Shown: piece after piece, positions 55,538 to 64,000 of the stretch
How the letters are laid out: each line of letters begins with the position of its first letter
Numbering within the stretch: position 1 is the stretch's first letter
NCBI GenBank assembly: GCA_030734395.1
Contig: JAUZTG010000021.1
Location: 1-64,000, forward strand
Direction of reading: 5' to 3'
Length of the DNA stretch: 64,000 nt
Source: Sarocladium kiliense
Lineage: Eukaryota > Ascomycota > Sordariomycetes > Hypocreales > Sarocladiaceae
The notes under the pieces: generated by a model
Told to the model about the DNA's origin: nothing
Database searches by the model: none
What the model saw: the letters and a program-made list of their open reading frames with translations, nothing else
Program-made: the position numbers and the translations under genes

Positions 55538-56197
55538 TTAGACGATATGGCCTTGCAAAGTAGAAGGGAGACCCTCAAGGCCACAATCCTTGACCATATC
55601 GGCGACAATTGCTGAAATCTTTTCCGCCTCTGGGTTCACGACAGCCATTCGACCAAGATACCGTTCCATGTGAAGCGTCCATTGGTCGCGCAAAGCTTCG
55701 TCGTCTTCCAATTGCATTCTGAGCCAGGCAATGGAACCAAGTTGGAGATAGCATTGAGAAGCCAATCTGACGTCGGTGTTCGATGAGTTGACTTTGTCAA
55801 CAAGCCAACACAAAAACAAACCACTGGCTTCAAGCACGGCTTTCAAGCTTGGGCCATGTTCTGGTATCTCATTCCATTTCCCTTTCGCCAACGGCTCTAG
55901 GACCGCACATTGGTAGAACTTCTGGAATAAATCCCATTGTTCGTCGGGATCCAACCAAGGATTCAGATCTTTGGCTTTGGAGTAGGCGATCAAGAGCTTT
56001 TCATGGAGCAACAATGTGGATTGCGCTTCCTCTGTAAGGCTCCCTGCCTTGTCCTGCTGAGTTGATAGAGCTTCCTTAGCGTCCTTAATTTCTTGAATCA
56101 TCGACGCTGATGTGCTTGGGGCGGCCGCCTCTAGCGTGGAGCGCAGACGTGCCGAAGCGCCAGAGAACGGATTGTCGGAAAAGTCTTTGACGTCCAT
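55538..56197 (-). CDS. Unknown alpha-helical protein (219 aa)
   Basis: Single exon from ATG 56197 (MDVKDFSDNPFSGASARL); an upstream in-frame start at 56248 is less likely. Predicted mostly helical, with charged and Leu-rich segments (IQEIKDAKEALSTQQ, LLHEKLLIAYSKAKDLNPW, LRMQLEDDEALRDQWTLHME). That could be TPR-like or a coiled four-helix fold. No signal peptide, membrane segment or Cys motif. Same strand as its neighbours, between the short HtrA paralogue and the fused methyltransferase. Confidence 0.6.
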   Translation of the reverse strand: MDVKDFSDNPFSGASARLRSTLEAAAPSTSASMIQEIKDAKEALSTQQDKAGSLTEEAQSTLLLHEKLLIAYSKAKDLNPWLDPDEQWDLFQKFYQCAVLEPLAKGKWNEIPEHGPSLKAVLEASGLFLCWLVDKVNSSNTDVRLASQCYLQLGSIAWLRMQLEDDEALRDQWTLHMERYLGRMAVVNPEAEKISAIVADMVKDCGLEGLPSTLQGHIV

Positions 56198-56511
56198 GAT
56201 AGCGCTTTCTAGACAAGACGGTGTGAGAATGTGGGAGAATCCAGGCAAAGCAAGGAAGTGTGCCCCTTTATATACCTTTTCCCTCTTGATCTATACATAT
56301 TCTAGATGATCACCCCTAGCGGCCTTCCTCGGCAAGAATGACCCGGCTAAATACCAAGTGTGAATATGATGATCTCTGAGATCATTATCGAGTTTATAGA
56401 CGAGCATCGGGCTTCCTTCGCCTGCCGCGCACAACGCTCAGCTTCCATAACGGGGTCGTTGCACAGCATCTGAACGAAAGCCGTCATGAATTAAACAGAT
56501 CAGCGTAACGA

Positions 56512-59304
56512 CTATAGAGAGAGCATATATTGAACCATGGTGCCCTGTTTGCAGCCCGCCTCCGGAGCTGTGCAGAGAACCTGCACCGAGATCCCACCTA
56601 CGCCATTGTACTCAAGAACCTCCTGTTCTGTCAGCTTGTATGACTTGAAAGTAGAAAACTCACTGCCTTCGGCCAGGATAGACCCGTTTGCCAAAGGTAT
56701 GGGCTGAAGAGTCTTTGCGCGGAACTCGTGGCAGCTGGCGTTCTCCATGCGTGACTGAACATCCCAAGAGTCCTCAATACTTCTGATTGACGAGTCCCCG
56801 CGGATGATCTGATCGACCTTCTGCAAACCCTTGAGCATAAAGGACCTCCATGGAGGGGTTTGGTACAAGCCCTGAGCCAGGTCCGTCGCATTTCCCGACT
56901 TCGCCGGCGAGTCTTGCCCAATAATCACACGATCCTCCTTCGTCATGTAACTCGAGAGCCTTTTTAGGCGCTCTAAGCGCAGTAGAGCGTTAGCGTTGAG
57001 TATTATGCTTCCAAGGGACAAGAAGAGAAAGGGTCCTTCGAGGTCGTTCTGCGATTCGAAATAGTCGTCTGTGTGTTCGAAAGTCCCCCAAAGGCCGATA
57101 ACCTCTATTGTAGGGTGGCTCTTGGTCACATCGGCAAGGTGAATCCTCAAAGAGTTCTGATCCAAGTCTTGCGCAACATAGACGCACTCTTTCCCAAGTC
57201 GCAATAGCGCGTCAATGTATGGCAATGCCTTGCTGGACTTTCCGCAGCCAAGATTGACGATGACGCAGCGTTTGGAGAAAGACTTGACTACCTCATCAGC
57301 AGTCCTCTCAACCATTCTTCTCTCGTCGACGCTCTGATGCGAGTCCATCGCAATGGCATCCCATTCCTCCATCGCTTCCACGTAGAAGATCTCTTTGTCA
57401 AGGTCCCGTCTGCCTTCAAGCGCAGCTCGGCGGATCGCATCTTCGACTGCTGTCCTAATCCTGCTCCCTCCTATGTCTCGTATCTCACAGCCTCCCGACA
57501 CTAGTGCGAGCTCGGGTGATGCCCTCGGTGATGTCCGGACAGGCGGCTGCTTAGGCATCCCAGCATCCTCGGCAGGGCTGGTAACGGACTGAAATTTCGG
57601 CTTTCGACCCACGACTGTACCACATTCGCAATAGCCACGGATACCGGGATTCTTAAGGTCATTGCGGACCCTGGCGCAATATACTTCGATCTCTTCCTTT
57701 GACCAACCGAGCTCATGTAATGGCTTGTTGATAATGCCTTTCGTATCACTACTGATTGCTTCTCCTATCGTCGACTCAATGTTCTGGTGATGTATATTGC
57801 CGCGAGGCCATCCTGATAGTTGAACCTAAACGCCGCGTTAGAGGTTACAGAAAGGATCAAAGTTACCGACTAACCTTGTTGACGCTCGTGCTGACGATTT
57901 GGAACCCTGCCTTTACTATGAGCTCCTCGTGCATCCTTTCCTCGATTGGCTTCCATTGTGCTTCTGGGTTCGATTCTCTCAGAAGCTCGCCCCACCGTTC
58001 AAGGGTTGACCCAGGAGTAACAGTGTCATCGTCCGACTTGATCTTCACATCAGCATCAGTGATTTCGACAATGCCTCCTTTTTTTAAGGCCCGGAAGACT
58101 TGGGAGTAGAGAACAGCCCATTCGGCTCTCGTAAGACAACCAACAAGCCGGCGGATATGGATAAAGTCAAAGGACTGATCAACAAACGTCCACTGGTCTC
58201 TGATGTCGAATATCTCACTACAACGACACATTAGCGGTTTCTCTTTTGCTGGGTTTGTGTACACTGACAATTTGACGTTTTGGGGCGTGAAGTCGGGTTG
58301 AATCGGGACTAAATCAACGCCAGTAACGGATGCCCTTGGGTAGCATTCGCCAAATTCCCTTCCCGTTTGTCAGTATGAGCAGGGAGGACGCTTGAGTGAC
58401 ATACGTAGCCCATGTACCAAATCCTGTCCCGACGTCTAGAACCTTCAAATCATCCTCCGTTTCCCACCTCGCTTGGCACAAGTATCCATGATTCAGCTCA
58501 CGAAAGACTCTATGACTGCTCCCATCAGTAAATGCGCCTAGACTTCAGGGAGCTAACCTACTAAATCTCTTGCGTTCGTCGCTGCTGTTCATCGATAGCT
58601 CCCCTGATAAAGATCAGACACCATTAGTCCGCCCTCGATAGTGCCACTCACCAGTAACCACCCTCATATTTTTCGTTTGGATAGTGTCGATCGTTGACTT
58701 TTTTGTATTTAAGGATGCTGGAGGCGAGAGATTCGGTGCTGTTGTCCAAATCTTCTCCGTGCGCTGAATCATCCTCTGAGGCTGCGTCATCGGATGCCGC
58801 TAACCGCGTTCCATGGGCTTCCTCAGGGTCAGAACTGACATCCCCGGCAGGTATCCGATGATACTCCACACTGTTTCTAGGTGTAGCAGGCCCTTCACCA
58901 TTGAGTATGTGTTCTGCACGTCTGCGGATCACGAGCGAAGAGAGATCTTCCATTGTAGGCGGTTTATGCGGCGATGCGGGACCTTCGATGTTGCTCGCCT
59001 CATGCTGTTCACCACCCCCTTGTTGGGGTGTACTGGGTTGGTCCGTCGCTGCAGGCTCGGCTCCTCCACTTGTATGAGCAGCATCGTCTCTACCTCCAGC
59101 GTTCCACCCTGGTAATCTCCGCGTACGCAGCGCAAATGGAGGAGACTGGGCCTCAGCAGAAGGAATCATCGTCCCGGGTTGTATAGCTGTGTTACTCTTA
59201 TCTTCGGAAGCTCCGCTGCGTAGACTCGACGGGGTCGTTCTTGGGACTGTGTCACTGGCCATGGTTCGCGGCCTGTGGAAAGATGAGGAGGACAAGGCAA
59301 CCAT
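56512..59304 (-). CDS. Fused LaeA-like and EgtD-like double methyltransferase
   Basis: Exons 59304-58652, 58603-58562, 58515-58405, 58358-58269, 58217-57875 and 57825-56512; product 850 residues (ATG 59262 is an alternative start). About 200 N-terminal residues are disordered. The LaeA-like domain follows: EGGYWGAIDEQQRR, RVFRELNHGY, motif I VLDVGTGFGTWAT, NVKFEIFDIRDQWTF, ending GYCECGTVVGRKPKFQ. The same uninterrupted exon continues through a Pro/Ser-rich linker into a second Rossmann methyltransferase (CEIRDIGGSRIRTAVED, motif I VIVNLGCGKSSKAL, FLFLSLGSIILN, RVIIGQDSPAKS). That domain resembles the histidine-specific SAM methyltransferases (EgtD, EasF). No stop or splice separates the halves. 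EgtD-type enzymes methylate the amino group of histidine or related substrates; LaeA-type domains have regulatory roles. Combined function unknown. Confidence 0.8.
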
Positions 59305-59770
59305 CTAGGTGGCACAGCAGCTATTTATAACGTACATCACATGGTTTCGTGTCAATGCAGGTCAATGTCGACGATGAGTCCAGGGAAAGTTTGGGGGATT
59401 ACTAACTATAAGGCTGAATGTATCCATTCAAGTATCCCACGTGATCCATTTTCCGTACCATGCGGTTTGAAATCCAAGATGAAGTATACATGAGGCGACC
59501 TCATCAAGCTTTTCTTCGGCTGGCCACTCAGAGTCCAGCCGAGCTGAGTCTGGCGATCCAGAGAACATTTGTGGTCATGCTGCCGGAGCGAAACAAAGAC
59601 AGGGCAGTCACAAAGATATAGTCAGCACTGTAAATGTAGTCCTTTCCAAAATGTTCGTCGAAACCTGCGGAGCCAGACGTTGAATGGTGCCTTCATAGAG
59701 CGTGCAATCTATCATCTTGATTCAGAGGCTTGCTAGTGATAGCCTCGCGCGTGACAATTTCCAACCTTCT
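59305..59770. other. Intergenic upstream of the fused methyltransferase
   Basis: No gene recognised; promoter region with a CTATTTATAA TATA-like motif near 59318. Confidence 0.4.
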
Positions 59771-60503
59771 TCACATGTAAACCGGTTTCAACGAAGGCCT
59801 ATACACCGACCCACAGACAATAAGACCAGGCTCTCTTGTAAGGAGTAGAACGAAGAAAGACTGACCGCATCCTCGGTCAACTCTGCGTTCATACGATGTG
59901 TTTCTACCAGGCGAGCGCTGGATGTATGAAGTTTTAAATCGGCGGCAAAGAGCCTCGTAATCCTTGTGCATGTCAGTAGACGGTCAGAGAATCAGGGCTT
60001 TTATCTCTCACCTCCCAATCTGTATACACAGCATGCAGGGTAACGCGTACGAGTCTCTCTGGTGTGATGAATTCGCACCAGACGTCGTAGACGACGCTCA
60101 TCCCAGACATCATGTCGGAAAGTTCAAAGTAATCACTCTTCCGAATACGAGCGATCAATTGGCTTCGCAATGCCGCTGAAAGTTCGAATCTGCAGCCTGG
60201 GCATAGGGGAGGTGCTGCCCACTCCCAGCGGGTCAACAGAATCAGACAGACCGCGTATGCTGATACTGCGTCGACACCAGCTTGATCTACCCAGGACAGC
60301 ATGTGATCACGAAGGACCAATGTCTGCCCGGGGCGTGCCTTCTTGAGAGCCTTCGCTCGGGATGTCCTTGGCTTGTTGCGACTGCGTCTGTGATGGGATG
60401 GCATATTGCCTACGACACTGGATCTGCGCAGTGAATAGAAGCAAATGGGAAGCAGGTGGGAGGCATACGTGCAGCTGGAGCAGCGACAGATATTTGTTGC
60501 CAT
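59771..60503 (-). CDS. Unknown protein with short Cys motif (about 214 aa)
   Basis: Exons 60503-60469, 60423-60012 and 59962-59771. The N-terminus MATNICRCSSC, then a very basic segment (HHRRSRNKPRTSRAKALKKARPG) and a globular part with a CPGC pair and W-rich stretch (ILLTRWEWAAPPLCPGC, MSVVYDVWCEFIT). Splice sites are canonical: donor GTATGC to acceptor GCGCAG, and donor GTGAGA to acceptor CACAAG. A further donor (GTCAGT) just after RRVDRGCG could remove the last 30 codons, so the C-terminus is uncertain. Basic region suggests nucleic-acid binding or nuclear location; family not recognised. Confidence 0.5.
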
Positions 60504-60680
60504 GCTAGAGCCTCGCTCCTTCACCGACTTTCAGCCTGACTCTGCAACACCATTGAAAGCCTCCCACTAGAATCTTTCACACCGCCTCGGTGAACATGTC
60601 GAGGCTGATGAAGAAAGCGTCGAAGCAGACGACTATCACGCTTCACAGCAAAGCAAGGCGGTCGCTGCTGCGGGTTGTGC

Positions 60681-61469
60681 CTACATATCACCCCGAAAAG
60701 GTTGATACGCTGCAAGACGGGCGGTGTTCCTCTCTTCAACATAAAGTGATTCGTCAAAGAAGTCAACTGCCCGTGCCTCGTCCCTCAGGTACAGCTCATG
60801 GCTTCGAATCCCATCAGCCGCATACAGCTCAAGCATGAACGGTTCATTACGGGGGGAAACGGCTAGACGCTGCCTCTCACCCTTGAAAAGAAGCTTTGGT
60901 CCGGCCGCGCCCATTTCCACCGAGAACTGCGTGCCTGATGGGAAAGACAGCATACCGTCCTTGTATGAGACAGTCTGTCCAGTGTCGAAGGTCCAGGTAT
61001 TGTCGTGGTTGTCCCGTCTTGTACCGCCCTGGACATGCTTGCTGTATTCACGTGTTTGATCCCTGACATCCAAGTCCGACTCCGACTCCGAGTCCATCCA
61101 GGCGGACTGCCACACACCTTCACTACGCCGAAAGACAGCTCTTCTCTTTGGCTGCGGCTCATCAACCCAAGCAGTGACCAGGATCGACCAATCGTCCGTG
61201 ATGCATATATCGGACACGGGGTAGTGGCAAACCCACACGGGATGTTCATCCGCTGTTTTCAAAGCTAAGCATTTGCGAGACGAAGATAGCGTTAGGACCC
61301 CGTGCGTACGATGGATCGTCCATTCGTTCAGATTCGCTACATCAGAGAAGGGCTTTGACCTATCTGGTGTAGTGGCCAGGGTGGGATCGGTCGTATCAGT
61401 GGAGGGGCCCTCGCTCTCATGTCCGGATAGTAGTCGTGCAACCGGCTTTCTTTTCTTCGTGTAAGGCAT
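60681..61469 (-). CDS. Unknown protein (262 aa)
   Basis: Single exon, ATG 61469 (MPYTKKRKPVARLLSGHES); an in-frame ATG at 61529 would add 20 residues. Basic start, then Ser/Thr/Pro-rich linker, then beta-rich body (EWTIHRTHGVLTLSSSRKC, DICITDDWSILVTAWVDEPQPKRRAVF, DNTWTFDTGQTVSYKDGMLSF). Several W and repeated beta-strand pattern would fit a beta-propeller-like or beta-sandwich fold, but no defining motif is visible. KKRKP near the start is a possible nuclear signal. Confidence 0.55.
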   Translation of the reverse strand: MPYTKKRKPVARLLSGHESEGPSTDTTDPTLATTPDRSKPFSDVANLNEWTIHRTHGVLTLSSSRKCLALKTADEHPVWVCHYPVSDICITDDWSILVTAWVDEPQPKRRAVFRRSEGVWQSAWMDSESESDLDVRDQTREYSKHVQGGTRRDNHDNTWTFDTGQTVSYKDGMLSFPSGTQFSVEMGAAGPKLLFKGERQRLAVSPRNEPFMLELYAADGIRSHELYLRDEARAVDFFDESLYVEERNTARLAAYQPFRGDM

Positions 61470-61654
61470 TGTGTGGAAATGAAGATCTTCGCCTTGGGTG
61501 TGTGGTGAGTCACAAGGAATAGGCACCATGTGAAGTAAAGCCTCAAGGCTGCTTTATATACATGAAATCGATGGCAATAGTTCTACATGGCTTGGTACTC
61601 TGCTGAAACTATGTATGAACAATAAAGACAATTAATGAAACATTCCTCACCCTC

Positions 61655-62471
61655 TTAATGGCCGTCAAGCATTTTGACACAAAGCGGATTCCCGCATTGG
61701 CATGGTAGGCGGCCTGATTGAAAACTTCCTCCACTTTCCATTGGCAAGATGAGCTGATTTAGGTTCATAGCGGTGAGGCTGTAAGGATGTCCTCCAAGTT
61801 GCGTTGGACGGACTCCGGGATTTGAAGCGTTGGAGGTCGGGGTGAGGGAACAGCCAAATTCATACAACGGCATCGGTCCTGGTCTTTCGTACAGTACGAG
61901 GGAACCTTGGTGCGGTCCCCAGGTATCTGGGTAGTTCGGTATTTCCGTGAATAGTGTTTGCCTCTCTACCCAGCTCTGTACAGTGCTTCTTCTTGTTTCA
62001 GATCTGAGTCTGGCCTTTGCAGTGGGTTCGTCTCTACAACGATCTGCCCTTCCGACTGAAACGCACCGTGAACAAGGTCGTTCATCCCCTGAAACGATCA
62101 GTTTTCAAATCTCACACAAGGGCTTGAGCTGATTAGGTCGACTCACCACACCATACGTGACCTTTCCGGCAAGAAGTGCACGCCTGCTTCGACTTTCTGC
62201 CTCTCCACTGCCTTCTGAACTTAGTGCTCCCCGCGTCTGATCTGGGCGTCGGCCAGTCTTTGTTCAGTTGCTAGGGCCTGGTGTCACCCAATGCTGTTGT
62301 ACAGGAAGTCTCAAGGGGGTCACCTACACCATGTGGGGCGGGAACGCCTAAGTTTGGCCATGCCGAAGTGCTGTGGTGCATTTGCATGCCTTGTGCTTGG
62401 TAGTAGCCTTCAAGTCCAGTGGTGCTGCTCTGCGCGGTGGCTTCTGACGTTTCTGGCGTTCTTTCGATCAT
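61655..62471 (-). CDS. Zn2Cys6 binuclear-cluster protein (223 aa)
   Basis: Exons 62471-62324, 62236-62147 and 62088-61655. The cluster is assembled across an intron: ACTSCRKGHVWCGDERPC followed by SRCVSVGRADRC, i.e. C-x2-C-x6-C-x5-C-x2-C-x8-C, the standard spacing. A basic stretch (KFRRQWRGRKSKQ) leads into it. Unlike typical fungal regulators there is no long middle-homology region, only about 110 further residues with a late CQCGNPLC motif. Predicted small nuclear DNA-binding protein. Same strand as all genes of the block; could regulate them together with the Zn-cluster gene at 48.9 kb. Confidence 0.7.
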
Positions 62472-62995
62472 GCTGGCAGGTGCGGCTTTGACGCTCAGCC
62501 TTGGCCACTTTGGACGAGGATCCAGACGGGCAAACGGTGCTTTATACGTTTCATGCCCAGCATGATTGACCGTCGATCAACGGTGGCGTAACGAGGAAGC
62601 AATTCAAGATACGATACTATTCACACGAAATTATGCGTTGATGCATAAGTTGTAGACGTTTTTGGGAATCTCTCATTAATACAATGCATTGACGTGCCAG
62701 ACTGTTGTAGCTGTTCTGACCTTATCCCCCTTGCAGAATTTACTGTTCTGACCCTGTTGACAGCGTGTCAGGGCGGAGTGGCCGCACGAATAATTCTCGT
62801 GGGTGCACATCGTAGTAGACGTTCAACTTAAGCCTGAGTATGAACAAGAGGAAATGTAGCTTTAGAAATGGACGACCAGGTTATTGTCAAAGGGGAACAA
62901 ACAATGTAATAGGAAAGCCCAGGCGAGGAATCGCCTCTTTATATGTTTTACTTGATGATGGCCATGGCTTAATAAACTAATGCATATAGTACTAT
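62472..62995. other. Intergenic
   Basis: No gene seen. AT-rich between about 62570 and 62760; downstream of the membrane-protein gene. Confidence 0.4.
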
Positions 62996-63986
62996 TCAGA
63001 CTAGATACTGCGTTGACACATTCGCCATTGGCGTGTCCCGGGTACTGCCTCGGCTTCCCGCCGTCTCAGAGCCTGCGCCTGCATCTACTTCCACGTCCGT
63101 CTGTCGGATAGGAGGCGGTAGGCCAGCACGCCAGTCTCCCCAGCAGCTGCTCTGTAGGTGGTTTTCAATCAATAATCAAAGCCTCAAGTCTCAATCGGAA
63201 ACGTACATACCGCAGTGCTATTCCGGCTTATGGAGTCGGCATCTGCCGCGCTGGTCCGGCTAGGCCAACTGGGCCAACTGAAGCCCTCCAGCCCCCAGCA
63301 TGTAAAGAAGACATCGAGAACTGCCACACACCCTTGTAGATCCAGATGTCGATGGTGCAATAGATGAGGCCAAACAGCATATGAGGCCGCGAGGATTACC
63401 GAAGCCAGCCCGGAGATCCCATGAATCATCGCGTTGAACCTATGCGTCTTGATGATCGGACCGCACATAGTGGTTGCAGCACAGTATGCACTGAGAAAAC
63501 ACGAGGCGAAGTAGAGTGGATCGATCGCAACCCATATCCAATCCACACCAGATAACCGCCATTGCAAACCACCCAAGACGAGTATGATTACGACCAAGAT
63601 CGAGGCTATTCCAGCAGTAAGCCAAACATAAACACGCACGACTCTGTCCGCAGCCTGTAACATAGACAGGGCCATCGGCAGCAGCACTAAAAGAACCTGA
63701 TCTTTTGTCAGTGTTACCTTGAGAAGAAACATATGAGAAGACTTGCATCGATGCCGAGGAATGCTGAGAAAGCCAATACCATCAACGCAGTGGCGAAGGG
63801 CTCCTTTTCAAGCGCCACATGGCAATTAAGGAGTATGACAAAGAGGAGAAACCATACGGCGAAGAAATCCAATCGAGCCTTCTGCCATACGGCAACGCCC
63901 TTGGATCGAAAGAGATAGCAGAGTGCACCAACAGCGAAAATCGCCAGGCTTGCTGTAATGATCGGCTGGTGCTGCTGAGGAGCCAT
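62996..63986 (-). CDS. Multi-pass membrane protein (291 aa)
   Basis: Exons 63986-63743, 63686-63211 and 63151-62996; phases compatible. Membrane helices in order: IITASLAIFAVGALCYLF, DFFAVWFLLFVILLNCHVAL, FATALMVLAFSAFLG, LLPMALSML, VWLTAGIASILVVIILVLGGL, VAIDPLYFASCFLSAYCAAT, MIHGISGLASVILAASYAVW and LQGCVAVLDVFFTCWGL. That is seven to eight helices, with a hydrophilic C-terminus rich in Gly/Ser/Thr. The first intron (GTCTTC...TTTTAG, CTGAC branch) is the only join I found that keeps the frame. No signature motif of a named transporter family. The gene ends only 14 bases before the window edge, so its promoter is outside. Confidence 0.65.
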
Positions 63987-64000
63987 TGTTGGAGAACGAG

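Noticed and set aside
1..64000. CRISPR array, bacterial operons or rRNA genes
   Set aside because: Spliced genes and fungal families show eukaryotic nuclear DNA; no spaced direct repeats of CRISPR type or rRNA sequence seen.

Overview
The window reads as genomic DNA of a filamentous ascomycete (Pezizomycotina). Genes have short introns (about 45-150 nt) with GTAAGT/GTATGT-type donors and CTAAC/CTGAC branch sites. They include lineage-typical families: GH18 chitinase, LaeA-like methyltransferases, Zn2Cys6 proteins, and NB-ARC/NACHT STAND receptors. Many broken copies carry C-to-T/G-to-A style lesions, as expected where repeat-induced point mutation (RIP) has acted. I cannot name the species. 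Start codons below are chosen ATGs; splice sites come from reading frame, donor/acceptor and branch motifs, without transcript evidence.

Layout. 1-5 kb: sparse accessory DNA with a diverged tandem duplication, a long GAAAT microsatellite, two tiny spliced genes and a gene with a nonsense codon. 5.5-13.4 kb: secreted LPMO-like protein, APH-type phosphotransferase, an ABC-transporter relic, an Hst3/Hst4-type sirtuin, a 64-residue gene and a LaeA-like methyltransferase. 14.8-21.4 kb: Ulp1-type SUMO-like protease, a Clr2-like protein and a chitinase. 23-31 kb: two STAND immune-type receptors, NB-ARC-TPR (nonsense codon) and PNP-NACHT-WD40 (one-base deletion). 32-42.8 kb: more damaged genes (unknown, BCS1-like AAA, patatin with a poly-G frameshift), a small membrane protein, a stand-alone receptor N-terminal domain and a GNAT.

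43.3-64 kb is the most distinctive part. Twelve predicted genes all lie on the minus strand. They include three HtrA/Nma111-like paralogues: two with an intact His-Asp-Ser triad and one short copy with all three residues replaced. A LaeA-like methyltransferase is fused in frame to an EgtD-type histidine-specific methyltransferase domain. Two Zn-cluster proteins, several unrecognised proteins and a multi-pass membrane protein complete the block. Whether it is a functional cluster is inference from co-orientation and content.

The general picture is an accessory locus rich in incompatibility/immunity-type proteins (NLRs, patatin, HtrA proteases), silencing-related proteins (sirtuin, Ulp1-like, Clr2-like) and decaying repeats.
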